The position numbers and the translations under genes were made by a program. From NCBI GenBank assembly GCA_951217055.1, contig OX578279.1:43959250-44023249 (forward strand): a stretch of DNA of 64,000 bases, read 5' to 3'. Shown piece after piece: positions 47,201 through 54,244 of this stretch. Positions within the stretch are counted from its first letter, which is position 1, and each line of letters opens with the position of its first letter. The notes beneath the pieces were generated by a model. The model was not told the DNA's origin. It worked only from the letters and a program-made list of their open reading frames with translations, and searched no databases. Source of the DNA: Gerris lacustris (lineage: Eukaryota; Arthropoda; Insecta; Hemiptera; Gerridae).

Positions 47201-48346
47201 TATTATCTTTTCTAAATAGATGTCCATGTTCATATTTGTGAAAATTTCATTAATCAAAATTTTATTTATAAGTGATAGTAATATGATGGAACAAACAATA
47301 GGTAATAGATAAGACACTATAAATAGAAGTCTTTCTAATTAAATATTGAATAATCTAAAAAGTTTAATTATGTAGAAGTATGCCAAAAAAAGTAAAAAGA
47401 AAGTAACTTTTTGGACATTTGACTTTGAAAGTAATTTCCTAACTGCTAAATTAATATCAAAGGACATCATCGTCCTACAGTACTACTACATACATAAAAA
47501 ACTGATTGTTAATCTATACCCAGAGCCTTAAAAATGTAGTATGTTGTGGACAATGCATAAAATATAATACATGTTTTTGCGTTATTTGATAACCAGCCTC
47601 CAACCACTTGTCTTTTAACTGACAGAGAGCAACTTAATATTACAGATACCTCCAAGGAGTGGGGGGGGGGGGGATTATCCAAAATCATCTTACCTCCTCC
47701 AGCTTCTGTAAAACCCCGGTAATAGACTAGAAGTACCACCTTGGACAATCATGAATTATTATATATTCAATGAAATGCAATGTTTTCAATCCAGAAAACT
47801 CAATATTTTTTAATTAAAAAATTATAAGCTGTTTACTTTTCCAAGCTCATACTGTACATTAAAAATATTATCCAGCTTGCTTTATAGTGTTACATACCAT
47901 GAACAAATTTGCCACTTATCCGCTACAAAGCTCCAATTGACACACATCAGGTTGAGGCTAAAGTGGTAGGGATAGCAAATGCCCAATGTAAATGAGAATG
48001 ACCCTAATATAAACTGTTGCACAATGTTTTACAATAACCAAGTTCGAAAAAGAATGATTAAAATTCTCAACAAAAAAGCAGTATTAGTGGTTACCTTTTG
48101 TCCGGATTCCCTGAGTTGGGCGTAAGACTGGAGTCTAAGTTGGTATTCGTGTATGTTAGCCGTTTCCCTAGCAATACGGGCAGCCCATCTTGAAGCCTCT
48201 CTAGCAAGCGTTGCAGCAGCAGAAGTATGATCAGCAGTCACATGATCAACAGTATCGCCATCACATGGTTCAAATGTGTACTGGACATGCTGCTTTAGAA
48301 CTGGGTATGTCAGGTAGACACATTGTAAATTGTATTCCCTTGTTAA
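16818..48346 (-). CDS. nwk: nervous wreck / FCHSD2-like F-BAR and double SH3 adaptor, 13 3'-terminal exons (gene-level entry)
   Basis: Join, in transcript order: 48346-48095, 47122-47045, 39843-39792, 37546-37529, 37398-37295, 36741-36612, 30579-30389, 30176-29870, 29146-28893, 25324-25198, 19461-19339, 17779-17757, 17258-16818. The pieces are phase-compatible and total 2100 nt, 699 residues plus stop. Residues 1-84 are the distal F-BAR region; about 85-135 is charged helix; about 266-322 is SH3-1 ([20 protein letters not shown]); about 393-452 is SH3-2 ([24 protein letters not shown]); 463-504 is proline-rich; the tail is acidic with a PPPP run. In the known family, Nwk/FCHSD proteins bind membrane through the F-BAR domain and link it to WASp/Arp2/3 actin assembly and to Dap160/intersectin; in flies Nwk acts at synaptic periactive zones on receptor endocytosis. 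The family assignment rests on domain order and motifs, not on a search. The 5' exons are missing. Confidence 0.9.
17312..17553. mobile_element. Tigger/pogo-type MITE in the last nwk intron
   Basis: The ends CAGTACAACCCCAGTCATCC and, inverted, CAGTGCAACTCTGGTCCTCC match at most positions and begin CAGT, as in Tigger/pogo elements. TA precedes the left end; the right flank is AA, so the duplication is eroded. It fills about half of the 498-bp intron between the 23-nt exon and the last exon. Confidence 0.7.
17757..17779 (-). CDS. nwk: nwk 23-nt microexon (EDDDEIE)
   Basis: A short exon between acceptor cgtccag and donor gtaagt; it encodes the end of Thr and then EDDDEIE, joining in phase to the acidic start of the last exon ([12 protein letters not shown]). 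An alternative AG six bases in (ctgag) is possible. Skipping it would shift the frame. The phase fit with both neighbours and the matching acidic composition are the main evidence. Confidence 0.65.
18320..19160 (+). repeat. Dispersed repeat with 5S-rRNA-like segment and (CA)n
   Basis: Positions 18421-18468 contain GACGTGGTCAGTACTTGGAT followed by GGGTGACCGTTCTGAACC, which closely matches the 3' half of eukaryotic 5S rRNA. It lies in a larger repeat with AATGGCGGCCAATATC-like words, (CA)n at 19023-19040 and a GACGTCATGCTGAAAACC end. This layout is consistent with a 5S-derived SINE or with a LINE tail that captured 5S. Confidence 0.6.
19339..19461 (-). CDS. nwk: nwk exon: [14 protein letters not shown] segment
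   Basis: This 123-nt exon (starts with two bases, ends with one) has acceptor gtattttag and donor gtaagttc. It encodes [20 protein letters not shown], then [20 protein letters not shown]. The first two bases complete Gly with the previous exon; the last base completes Thr with the 23-nt exon. It shows no known domain. Confidence 0.82.
20036..22216 (+). mobile_element. Decayed Tigger/Jerky-type pogo element
   Basis: The right end, read inverted, is CAGTAGAGTCTCGATAATCT with TA beyond it (22217-22218), a classic Tigger terminal repeat. The left side has only an inner part of the terminal repeat (GATATCCGAGTCAAACGAGA, about 20040), so it is truncated or decayed. Between them are fragments of a CENP-B/Jerky-type transposase in order. 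It lies in an nwk intron in the antisense direction. Confidence 0.75.
20269..22065 (+). pseudogene. Jerky/Tigger transposase pseudogene fragments
   Basis: In order: [20 protein letters not shown] (N-terminal helix-turn-helix, about 20271-20370); [20 protein letters not shown] (CENP-B DNA-binding part, about 20420-20480); [20 protein letters not shown] followed by [14 protein letters not shown] (C-terminal to the DDE domain, 21222-21370); and [20 protein letters not shown] with PQKTIKNYF (extreme C-terminus, about 21977-22065). The central DDE catalytic part is not recognisable and stops and frameshifts break the frame. A foreign piece at about 21380-21690 interrupts the C-terminal half. Confidence 0.72.
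22403..22617 (+). repeat. Dispersed repeat R1, copy 2
   Basis: Same block order as copy 1: GGAACCACC...ATTTCATTAAAATCAG, CTGAAACGGATTTATG and a GTAAACTCAGAAGCAA end. Confidence 0.65.
22723..22950 (-). repeat. Dispersed repeat R1, inverted copy
   Basis: Begins GCTTCTGACCTTACCGAAGG, the complement of the R1 end, and continues with the complement of the Rl ACGGATTT block and a TCTGTCTGTTTGTCACTCAA stretch. It forms an inverted pair with the copy ending 100 bases to its left. Confidence 0.6.
23175..23490 (-). repeat. Dispersed repeat R2, inverted and decayed
   Basis: Contains the complement of R2 blocks: CAAATTCGGCCCAGTAGTTT, AGGCTCCACACC, and CCATCAAAATC...CATCACAATACTTTTGC. It lacks the C-rich B-box part seen in the other copies. 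Confidence 0.6.
24478..24665. repeat. tRNA-like repeat in a local palindrome (R5 copy A)
   Basis: The left part (24478-24560) is the complement of the 3' part of the repeat and the right part (24585-24665) is the repeat itself: GAGGCCCGTGGTTCAAGTCC, then TCTCTGTCTGTCTCCC and TTAATAATAATTATAATTTG. The two 45-base halves face each other, so the segment can form a hairpin. Confidence 0.7.
25198..25324 (-). CDS. nwk: nwk exon: proline-rich segment after SH3-2
   Basis: This 127-nt exon (phase 0 to 1) has acceptor tttatttcag and donor gtatatctc. It encodes [20 protein letters not shown] followed by [22 protein letters not shown]. The PP-rich composition suggests a ligand for SH3 or similar domains. 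Because its length is not a multiple of three, skipping it would shift the frame. It is flanked on both sides by inverted copies of a tRNA-like repeat at 24.48-24.66 kb and 26.1-26.5 kb. Confidence 0.85.
26118..26245 (+). repeat. tRNA-like repeat (R5 copy B)
   Basis: Reads ACTGGAAATGTAGAGGCCCG, the B-box-like GTGGTTCAAGTCCCGG, CTCTGTCTGTCTCCCAGTG, TTAATAATAATTATAATTTG and ends TTCCGTAGTATGAATACTAC. The final 80 bases are the complement of 24478-24558 on the other side of the nwk exon at 25198-25324. Confidence 0.72.
26430..26552 (+). repeat. tRNA-derived SINE-like copy with full A and B boxes (R5 copy C)
   Basis: A tRNA-like head: acceptor-like CTCCTGC, A box TAGCTCAGTTGGTAGAGCAC, a perfect 5-bp anticodon stem CTACA/TGTAG around loop CTGGAAA, then GTGGTTCAAGTCC and GCTGGAG. 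It is followed by the same non-tRNA tail as copies A and B. The T-stem pairs poorly and the acceptor has a mismatch, and the sequence is repeated with the same tail nearby, so it is called a SINE head rather than a working tRNA gene. Confidence 0.7.
27183..28663. mobile_element. piggyBac-type non-autonomous element, TTAA duplication
   Basis: The ends are CCCTTTCAGGAC on the left and, inverted, CCCTTTCAGTACG on the right, flanked by TTAA (27179-27182 and 28664-28667), the piggyBac target. The left 130 bases hold three tandem copies of a 40-base unit with ATGCCGTGATATCAC and ACCGGGACT. No transposase is present. R1 (inverted, 27960-28080) and a poly-C tract (about 28217-28228) lie inside. Confidence 0.85.
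27960..28080 (-). repeat. Dispersed repeat R1, inverted copy in the piggyBac element
   Basis: Begins GCTTCCGAGCTTAACAAAGG, the complement of the R1 end, and continues to the complement of the GTCTGGAACGGATT block. Confidence 0.62.
28893..29146 (-). CDS. nwk: nwk exon: SH3-2
   Basis: This 254-nt exon starts with two bases (completing Asp) and ends in phase 0 at PLTPQ before donor gtaaac. It reads [17 protein letters not shown], then the SH3 core [20 protein letters not shown], the acidic RT/n-Src insert [16 protein letters not shown] and [15 protein letters not shown]. The DDVDDGWW acidic insertion and [10 protein letters not shown] ending are typical of the second SH3 of FCHSD/Nwk proteins. 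Confidence 0.93.
29245..29760. repeat. Dispersed repeat R4, copy 1, with (ATACAT)n
   Basis: Contains GATGCATGTCGTTGGAAAGC followed by AAGAGTACAGTAATTGTTGT, a G-rich tract, and a tandem (ATACAT)n array at 29645-29697, then TGGTCTGAAACGGATTCCC. The same blocks occur at 53345-53700. It lies in the 0.7-kb intron between the two SH3 exons. Confidence 0.65.
29870..30176 (-). CDS. nwk: nwk exon: SH3-1 body and inter-SH3 linker
   Basis: This 307-nt exon (phase 0 to 1) begins [18 protein letters not shown] and carries the SH3 hallmarks DGWIKARN (the binding-groove Trp) and [11 protein letters not shown] (the ProXXXTyr part of the fold). A Ser/Gln-rich linker follows and ends EINKPSNL. In Nwk the first SH3 is the one reported to bind WASp and Dap160-related partners; that role is taken from the family. 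Confidence 0.92.
30389..30579 (-). CDS. nwk: nwk exon: [10 protein letters not shown] linker and start of SH3-1
   Basis: This 191-nt exon starts with two bases completing Ala and ends in phase 0 inside the first SH3 domain. It encodes [40 protein letters not shown] and ends with [11 protein letters not shown]. The last ten residues are the first strand and the ALYxY motif of SH3-1, which continues as AQNPDEL in the next exon after intron donor gtttgttcc. The 3' end of the preceding intron is an almost pure poly-T tract. Confidence 0.9.
30690..31170 (+). other. GC-rich island in an nwk intron, possible processed or transposon sequence
   Basis: Starts after a long poly-T tract with GACATTTTCATGTCTTCGCT and holds C-rich sequence to about 31080 (CTGCGCCTCTGCCCCTCCCC), ending in AATAAAC. 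A related sequence (GACATCTTCATGTCTTTAC...GGCACATAAACTCG) follows at 31365-31430, so at least the start is repeated. No protein is recognisable in either strand. Confidence 0.45.
32672..34164. mobile_element. pogo/Tigger-like non-autonomous element, innermost layer
   Basis: The ends CAGTAATACCCCGGACTTAC and, inverted, CAGTAATACCCCGACTTACG differ by one base and are flanked by TA (32670-32671, 34165-34166). Subterminal TTACGTAA-type words recur on both sides and again in each unit of an 82-bp tandem array (33861-34090). No transposase was found. Confidence 0.88.
33861..34090 (+). repeat. 82-bp tandem repeat, about 2.8 copies
   Basis: Units start with ATTCTACCCTTGAGTGGAAG at 33861, 33943 and 34025, each followed by GTTACGTACCCC or ATTACGTACCCC and GGCTGGTTCGTGG. 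Spacing is exactly 82 bases, so the copies are recent. The open frames across it simply reflect the repeat. Confidence 0.92.
34262..34710 (+). repeat. Dispersed repeat R3, copy 1
   Basis: Blocks: CATAAGGTATTACCATGAAT, ACCAGCCGTTA, TTTAACCAATAAGGATTGC, CTGTGGTTGGGTCAAAAAGT, GCTTAAACGGTTCAGGCCCT, GACGGACGGACACATCA and GGGTTTTGAGAAGTATC. Copy 2 is at 46012-46385. Confidence 0.75.
35513..36295 (+). pseudogene. piggyBac transposase pseudogene (N-terminal half)
   Basis: It opens with ATG and an acidic N-terminus ([35 protein letters not shown]), as in piggyBac transposases, then a stop. Further on are [60 protein letters not shown] and [19 protein letters not shown]. The pattern IFRA-MS--R---L-R-LRFDD--TR is diagnostic for the DDE_Tnp_1_7 family. 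Several stops and a frameshift break it, and the catalytic second half is absent. Confidence 0.82.
36612..36741 (-). CDS. nwk: nwk exon: acidic, serine-rich linker
   Basis: This 130-nt exon (phase 0 to 1) has acceptor cttgtttag and donor gtatgtgt. It encodes [20 protein letters not shown], then AERPASR, an EEEE run and DSAEVDGEW. It is low in structure and rich in Asp, Glu and Ser, as expected for the linker between the F-BAR and the first SH3. Its acceptor side lies about 0.3 kb from a MITE, and its 3' side abuts the right end of a piggyBac remnant (36575). Confidence 0.87.
36918..37148. mobile_element. MITE between two nwk exons
   Basis: Ends GGGCCTCATACAT and, inverted, GGGTCCCATACAAA, with a further shared inner block TGTTGTACAA in both arms. 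It occupies a large part of the 0.55-kb intron between exons 37295-37398 and 36612-36741. Confidence 0.65.
37295..37398 (-). CDS. nwk: nwk exon: [13 protein letters not shown] linker
   Basis: This 104-nt exon starts with two bases completing a Val codon and ends in phase 0; acceptor tgatttcag, donor gtaggatat. It encodes [20 protein letters not shown] followed by a serine-rich stretch and VRTDASGTG. It links the F-BAR helix region to the acidic linker before SH3-1. The donor is weaker than the others in the gene. Confidence 0.82.
37529..37546 (-). CDS. nwk: nwk 18-nt microexon
   Basis: This microexon sits between acceptor ccatctacag and donor gtacgttac and reads (A)CT CAG GAT TTT TTA GAT G, giving T-QDFLD-V across its junctions. 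Its length is a multiple of three and its phases match both neighbours, so inclusion or skipping keeps the frame. It adds a short acidic/hydrophobic motif just before [12 protein letters not shown]. Microexons of this size are often regulated in neural genes; that regulation is inferred here, not seen. Confidence 0.72.
38722..38960 (+). repeat. Dispersed repeat R1, copy 3
   Basis: Contains GTGCACATGCAGAAG, GACCAACAATGGC, CTGAAATGGATTACTTTC and GGTAGGCTCAGAAGCAA, in the order of copy 1. Confidence 0.68.
39148..39222 (+). repeat. 28-bp tandem repeat, about 2.7 copies
   Basis: CTATAGTTATTCTACGTTTA begins at 39154 and 39182, with a third start at 39210. The spacing of 28 bases is exact. Confidence 0.85.
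39792..39843 (-). CDS. nwk: nwk exon: KAEARIECL helix
   Basis: This 52-nt exon starts in phase 0 and ends with one extra base; acceptor acacgcag, donor gtaagttt. It encodes [17 protein letters not shown], continuing the charged helix of the upstream exon. It is separated from it by a 7.2-kb intron that is full of repeats. The one-base overhang can join either the 18-nt microexon (giving Thr) or, if that is skipped, the following exon (giving Met), and both routes stay in frame. Confidence 0.85.
40329..42182. mobile_element. 1.85-kb foldback element with GTCCAGTCAATA ends, TA duplication
   Basis: Inverted arms of about 600 bases (40329-40945 and 41630-42182) share, in mirror order, GTCCAGTCAATA, AAAGGTGGTGTAGAAAC, GGGCCCTGATGAAAAATC, AAACTTAAAGAAGACAA, AAGTAATTTT-CTTGTTACA and GGCATAAATTT-TGC. 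TA flanks both ends (40327-40328, 42183-42184). A poly-C tract (41067-41084) and about 0.6 kb of unrelated DNA form the loop. No transposase is visible. Confidence 0.85.
42990..43012 (+). repeat. Poly-G tract, about 21 bases
   Basis: A nearly pure G run in AT-rich DNA. Comparable G or C runs occur at about 13697-13719, 41067-41084, 47660-47674, 49781-49800, 51843-51861, 53642-53657, 56911-56925, 57530-57542 and 58480-58501. Confidence 0.9.
45077..45512 (+). repeat. 77-bp diverged tandem repeat, about 5.6 copies
   Basis: Units begin with ATTAAACAAATAGGGAAT-like sequence at 45077, 45154, 45231, 45307, 45385 and 45461, so the spacing is 76-78 bases. Each carries TTTTCTTTACA and GTCAAAA-TGATTGACAAG. 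It lies inside the 7.2-kb nwk intron. Confidence 0.9.
46012..46385 (+). repeat. Dispersed repeat R3, copy 2
   Basis: Matches 34262-34710 block by block, with a small deletion at the GACGGACGG part and ending GGGTTTTGAGAAGTATCTAC. Confidence 0.75.
46400..46875. repeat. Transposon-like repeat ending in TAGTCCAGTA (inverted)
   Basis: Ends, on the minus strand, with TAGTCCAGTAAAATGG, like the GTCCAGTCAA ends of other elements here, and contains GAGGTCGAAAACTTAGATTT, similar to the inner arm of the 40.3-42.2 kb foldback. The other end was not located. Confidence 0.45.
47045..47122 (-). CDS. nwk: nwk exon: F-BAR/coiled-coil helix
   Basis: This 78-nt exon (26 codons, phase 0 to 0) has acceptor atttTCAG-type sequence and donor gtaaag. 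It encodes [20 protein letters not shown] followed by NIRRAE. The motif DIETRM-ELR-IR-AE is a recognisable FCHSD/Nwk feature at the start of a charged helix that continues in the next exon. Confidence 0.88.
48095..48346 (-). CDS. nwk: nwk exon: distal F-BAR segment
   Basis: This 252-nt exon is in phase 0 at both ends, with acceptor gttaacag and donor gtaacc. It begins LTREYNLQC and continues through a segment with [20 protein letters not shown] and a helical, alanine/arginine-rich stretch ([20 protein letters not shown]). This corresponds to the end of the F-BAR core in FCHSD/Nwk proteins, where a stretch equivalent to LTREYNLQ begins a conserved block. It is the most 5' exon recognised here. 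The preceding F-BAR residues (several hundred in the family) must come from exons further 5'; I looked on the minus strand up to 64 kb and did not recognise any. Confidence 0.88.
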
Positions 48347-48349
48347 CTG

Positions 48350-49655
48350 TTAACAAATAAAATAACGGTTTTATTTGTTAAAGATTTAAGCAAGAGTCGT
48401 CATAGAGTATAAGAGTTTTTTGGTGAAGATAGCTTCTATCTCCAAATATCCTTCCAGTAAAGGAAACACTTGATGGAAGATGGAGATCCTTAGCTAGAAA
48501 AAGAAATTATTGGAGCAGATCATGGGGTAAACCAAAGCCCACACCAGGTAGTAGAGCTATGTTAACTAAAGGAAATACTATAAAACCTCATCTTACGATC
48601 TTACCTCATTGCTAACCTTGGTAAAATATGTTAAACATTACAAAAAAAGCTGATTTTATTCTAACTTAGTAACTTAACTGACAAAAATAAATTACCTACT
48701 CAAATTAACAAAATTTGGATACATAGGCAACTATGTATCCAAATAAATATATAAACATAGGTATTAAACATATTAAAATGCAGTGTTTCCACCTGCATGA
48801 GTACCCAAAAATGACAGCATAATGAAAAATTAAAGAAAAAGGTACTGACATTTAATTCAATGGATCTGAAGTTTTATGCGATGCTCATAATTTAGTTTTG
48901 ACAAATGTAAATTCCTATATCCTCCTCAAATTGCAATTAGTCTACTTACTTCTTGGATTTACTTATTTCGTTTTTTGTAATGTAACAATGTATTCAAAAG
49001 TCATACTTATTCAAAATCAGCCAAATAAAACCTTCAAAAGTTTTTAATTTTTATTAAAATGAGGTAGGTACCTGAAAATCTTCTTTTTATTGAGAAAATA
49101 TATTATGTAAGTCGGACGTTTGAAAAGTCTATGTCGTCTAAAAAGAGAAATTCCACCGAAAATCCGTTAAAAGTGTAACCAATAATATACGAGTAGTAAT
49201 ACGTTTTTTAGGCCAATTAATACATATATACAAAACAAATTGCTAGAGCTAGATAAATTTAAATCATATACGTTTAAATTAATCATATATAATTTTTCAA
49301 AGAAAATTCAAATTAAACTTTTAGTATTTTAGAATACTTACATCCAGCTGACGTTTGATTTATTAGTGTCTTTTTTGAATTTAAAGAATGTTCCTAAATT
49401 TTCCATAGTAAATATAATAAGACAAGGGCAAGTTTCTATTAGTAAAAATATAAATAATATTATTTGTCATTGTTTATGTAGTTTATTATAAAGGTAATTA
49501 GAGAATCCAAAACAAGTTTAGAAAACCAAGCTTAAGAAATCGAAAAAAGAATTCACTGGTATTTTTAATTCTTTTTACTTGATTCAGGAAAAAAGCTATT
49601 AACAGTGTTGCCAAACTATTAAAAAGAGTGTTTATATCTATATTATATATAAAAT
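48350..49655. other. nwk 5' intron or upstream DNA, nothing recognised
   Basis: AT-rich. I searched by eye for the missing F-BAR exons on the minus strand and found none with FCHSD-like sequence. Confidence 0.45.
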
Positions 49656-49660
49656 TAATA

Positions 49661-49903
49661 GTCCAGTCAAATTAGAATATAACTTTGCAAAAAATCCCAA
49701 AATTTTGGAAAGTGGCTTGTTCGTATGATTTGCCTGTCTAACATACTAAAAGTCCCCGAGGGTGAGGGGACAGCTCGCCCCCCCCCCCAGGGGGGGGGGG
49801 AATAGGTGCTTTTCTGCTTTTTACCAAATATCTTTAAAAGTATTGACATTAGGCGAATTATGGTCATGTAAAAAATTTGTTCTTCAATAAATTTCCAATA
49901 AAA
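49661..49903 (+). repeat. GTCCAGTCAAATTAG repeat, copy 1
   Basis: Starts with GTCCAGTCAAATTAG after TA and contains GCAAAAAATCCCAAAATTTT, AAAAGTCCCCGAGGGTGAG, a CCCCC/GGGGG double tract and ACATTAGGCGAATTATGG. The copy at 56545-56785 matches throughout. Similarity stops at about 49903/56785. Confidence 0.75.
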
Positions 49904-50769
49904 ATAGTCCTCTAAAATTTTTTCTAGCTCCAACCGTTTTTTAGTTACAAGCGCTCAAAATTAGGTAATAAAAAATAAAGTAGGATTAGGGGGCAAAAGA
50001 ACTTTTTTATTAGGGATTTTTGACTTAAGGGTGCGCGGACGTGTTTGATTTTACAAAATTTCTGTTTTTGTCCGTAATATTAGAGATAAAAATACAATAT
50101 TTCGTATCTGGGTTCATCAATATATTCTTCAATGCAGCCGCGAGCCCGATTTTTGATTTTCCCCTTTTTTCCCACTTAAGTGATTCTTAAATCCGATTCT
50201 ATTTATTTTTTAAAAAAAGTAGCTCGCGGCTGCAAAAGGCAATTATCTAAATACTCTAAATCCCAAATTTCGTGCAAAAATATTAATTTTTAGAGCCAGG
50301 AGGAGTAATTTGGTAAACGGGAAAAAGTGGGATCGAGAGCTAGTGCATTCTGTCGGATTTTTAGTGAACTAGGCTTTACTAACCCCCTCATTACCTTCCT
50401 ATCGGAGGTAACTAAGAGATGGTTAGAGATGGTCAGTCTCTAAGGGAAACATTCAAGCATAAACACGCTATGTTTACACACACTAAGATTCGGCCAAAAT
50501 TATAAATATTTATTATTCCATAGTTTCATTCTATTTTTATTTCTGATAATTTTTCTTTGTTTACAACAGTATTTTGACTTTATATAATTTGAAATTCGTA
50601 ATTAAAAAAAAGAAATATAAAAAAACATTGATTTTTTTTTTACATTTTAAAAATATTTTTTTTACTATTTTAAAATGATGTTTTTTGAGATTTCAACTGA
50701 ATTGTCCGTTTTAGCTAAACTTACTGAGAGGTTTTTACCATGAGGTTCGATCATTGTATAACCCACATT

Positions 50770-51952
50770 GACAAATTTGGTTTATAAATACTTTCAAAAT
50801 GTTAATTTCGGTTGAAAGGTTTGTAATTTAGGAACTCACCCGATATTTAAAATTTAATTTGTAAAGAGAGGGGATGAATATCAAGATTTGGTGCTAGGGA
50901 TGCCAGGGTTTTCTTTACTTTTCCTACCTAAAAAAGCAAAAAACATTTGATTCCATTTTTTGCTGACTCAAAAACTAAAGCTTACTTTTAAGCTAGAGCG
51001 TCAAAACTTGAGAGAAAAGTCAGTCTTTTAGGCCTTTTTCAAGGCAACTCGTCCGCCCAAGCAGCTATGAGGCCAGACACATGTGGCACTCGCGTTCTTA
51101 TCCCCACTAGTTGATTCAACTAAAAAGAGTGCAAGGCATTAGGCCCTTCACACCAGTCAACTTAATTCAGTCGGCTGGGACATTTTTTCACTATGCAATG
51201 GCAAAGTTATTTTATTTTCTCTTTTAATTCCAATGTAGACTTATTGATTGAATATGTTCGTATTCGTCCCATGATATGGGACATGAGGTGCAGTGAATAT
51301 AGTAAATCCTGTGCTGGATCAGGGCGTGAATCTCTTAGAAGGATGGTCTTTACATGCGTAAATAATTGAAGAGTTTATCCTCGGCTTAGAAGTTTCGGAT
51401 ATAATTGTAAGAAAGCGCCTATTTCCCCTATTCTCTAACAAGGGAGGAACACACAATCTAGATAAATTTCCTCCTTTATTGCTGTTCAGAAGAGCAAGCT
51501 AAAGAAGTACTCCTGCTTCCTCGGGTTCTAACATCGTACTGACCTCCCATTGGCAGTAGCTGCCGCGTGTGAAAGAGGACTAAATTGATTTGTTGAGTCA
51601 GCAAAAAATTGAATGAAAAGTTTTTTGTTTTTTGGGGGTAGAAAAAGTAAAGTAAGGTAAAACCCTGGCATGTAAATAAAAAAATTCCTACCATCAAATC
51701 TTGATATGCCTCTTGAAATATAGCAAGGTGAAAAGAAGAAATTATGGTGTAAATTATTATTACCTAATTTATAAAAAAAACCCTGAAGAGACCCAAAAGA
51801 AACATACAAAATTGTAGTGTTTTTGATTAATGAATTGATATCCCCCCCCCCCCCCCCCCCCGTCTTTTCAAATTTAATTTTAAATATCGGGTGAGTATCT
51901 AAATTACAAACCTTCCGAAATCAATATTTTGTATTAATAGACAAAATTTGTC
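50770..51952. repeat. Inverted repeat pair (foldback), 1.2 kb overall
   Basis: The left arm (50770-50861) and right arm (51870-51952) are inverted copies sharing GACAAATTT, TGATTTCGG/GTTAATTTCGG, GGTTTGTAATTTAGG and CTCACCCGATATTTAAAAT. A poly-C tract (51843-51861) lies just inside the right arm. The loop has no recognised gene. Confidence 0.7.
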
Positions 51953-51999
51953 AAAAGGTACCGGTTAAAATGTTTGCAATTAAGGAACTCACCCTTGTA

Positions 52000-53330
52000 G
52001 ACTACTTTGCAGGGACCTGAATTGATTGACTGATTTATCTGTTAGAAATATACTAAAAAGTTTTAAAGACCTCATTTACCTAATATCAAAATGTTAGGTA
52101 TCTTTTTAGTGAAACAATCAGAAGAAACTAAAGCCACGAGTATTTGAGGAGTTGCGTTGTTTTTATAAGTTGTGAATAGTTTACAGTAACTTTGTCCCAT
52201 GGCCAAATAACAAAAATTAAATATTTTGTTGTATACTTGGAATCAGTTTCAGAGCTCAAGAATAAGTAAAAATGCCATCATAATTAAAAATGAAACCTAT
52301 AATTTAAACGGTTTGCTAAGTTATTACCTTTTTAACGTTCATATATTTTATCTAAAACATTTACCATTTTAGCGAATTCAAAACAATTCACTACTCTTAA
52401 AATATAAAAAAATAGATTGTGGCACTCGAGTCCAATAATCCAATTATTTTATTCCGATCAAAAATCGTTCTATGAAATTTAGTATGTATAGGAAAAACAC
52501 CTTTCTTTGTATTCTTTTATATCGTCTTCAAATAATAAACATCATATAATAATCATTCTATAATAGTAATATTTTTAATAATAATAATTATTGTTATTAT
52601 ATATTTATTATAACAATATAATTTTATCAACCAATATTGATATCAATAGTATTTTAATCTAGCTGAAGATGAAAAACCAATAATGTTAAAAAAAAAAAGA
52701 TAGGAGCTAATCCTACTAGGTATCTGAAAATTGTGTTAGCCAATATATATAAGGGAGCCAATACGGAAACTCTATTGGACAAACTGCCTAAAACTGACCA
52801 AAAAATTAAATTAATATATATTTTATTCCCATCCATTACTCATCTAAGGGTACATGGGAGAAACAACAAGTCATATTTCGATCAATAAAGATTTAGTATA
52901 ACTACGTCTGCCATCTCAATACGTAGTCATGTGAAAAACTGAATGCCGAGGAATAGGAATAAAAGCCCATGAAAACTAAAAGGTGAATTCAGAAGTTTCT
53001 GGAGAGAAACAAGTCAACATTTTTTTATCCTCGTGTGTCCATTTTTCTCAACAAATGTTTGTGTAAACTTGAAAATTATATTTCTACGAGCTGAATGGTT
53101 TATAGATTATAATTTACCTAATCAAATCTTAGTACCGTAAATAACTTATCTGTAAGACTGAATATTTTTCTCGTTTTTATCAAAATAAATCGCATAAAAA
53201 AGAATAAATACACATTTTCTATCGGATCAATTTGTGAATCTAAACCATTCTTGAATAAACTTCGTACACACAAAATTTCAAAAAATCAGTCTAGCCGTAT
53301 AAGAGGAGTTCAGAGACGCATATACACGGA
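52000..53330. other. AT-rich DNA, nothing recognised
   Basis: Contains an (AAT)n/(ATT)n-rich stretch at about 52565-52620. Open frames are short and without family signal. Confidence 0.5.
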
Positions 53331-53344
53331 CAAAGAAATCTATC

Positions 53345-53700
53345 TATATAAATAAAGGAGAAAGTCTGTGGGGTGATGTATCTATGTGGGTAAATGTCCT
53401 TTATACAAATCTACAGTTTTATCCCAATTTGATGAATATTTACACACTTTTCCTTAAAAGCAAGGGGGAAGCCACTGTCTACATGAATTTTAGAAATTTA
53501 AATTTTGGTACAAAGGGGTACGGGGTACAAGTAATGGATACGGGGTCAAAGTAATGAATATCCTTCATGATGCATATCGTTGAAAAGCTCTAAGAGCACA
53601 GTAATTATTGTTATGTACAGTTTATTCAAATTTAAATTTAGGAGGGGGGGGGGGGGGTAAATTTTGGATATTTGCAAAATATTTTATCAAAGAGGAGGGG
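53345..53700 (+). repeat. Dispersed repeat R4, copy 2
   Basis: Contains CTTCATGATGCATATCGTTG followed by AAAAGCTCTAAGAGCACAGT and a G-rich tract at 53642-53657, matching 29245-29470. Confidence 0.65.
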
Positions 53701-54244
53701 GTATAAGTGGGAGGGATAGAATCTAGATATTCTGACATAGTAGAATAATTTAAATGTTTCTTGATGATAGTTTATAAATTTGTCAAATTAAAATAATACT
53801 CAGTAGCGAAGTACATAAAGATGTACATAAAGATGTCAAAATATGAGTAGGTAACACGCTAGAGTCGTAATACCTGTTATATTTGCAATACAGCGTTGTT
53901 AATTTCGGACATTATTGTTATTACCAATGTTTATTATGTGGAGTTATAGAAGCTATAATGGCGTGTCAGTCGGACTTCTGCCTATGGCTCAAAATAAGAA
54001 TTATTTATTGCTCTAGGCATTTTATTCGGCAGAGGCAAAAGCGCGTTGGCAACATTATAGCAACTTTTCTGGTCTCTAGCGGTAGAAATAATGCTTAGAA
54101 TAAAAAGTTCTAAGAATAAACAAATGCGCCAAGAATAAACAAAGGCGCGCTTCACGTAAGTACGTGAGGCGATAATCGCAGGTTTCTGTACGATTAAGTT
54201 AAAATTATTAACTTAAAAAAAAAATTACTTTTGTTTAGTAGCCA

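Noticed and set aside
48421..48560. Possible upstream F-BAR exon of nwk
   Set aside because: Neither strand gives FCHSD-like sequence with usable splice sites.
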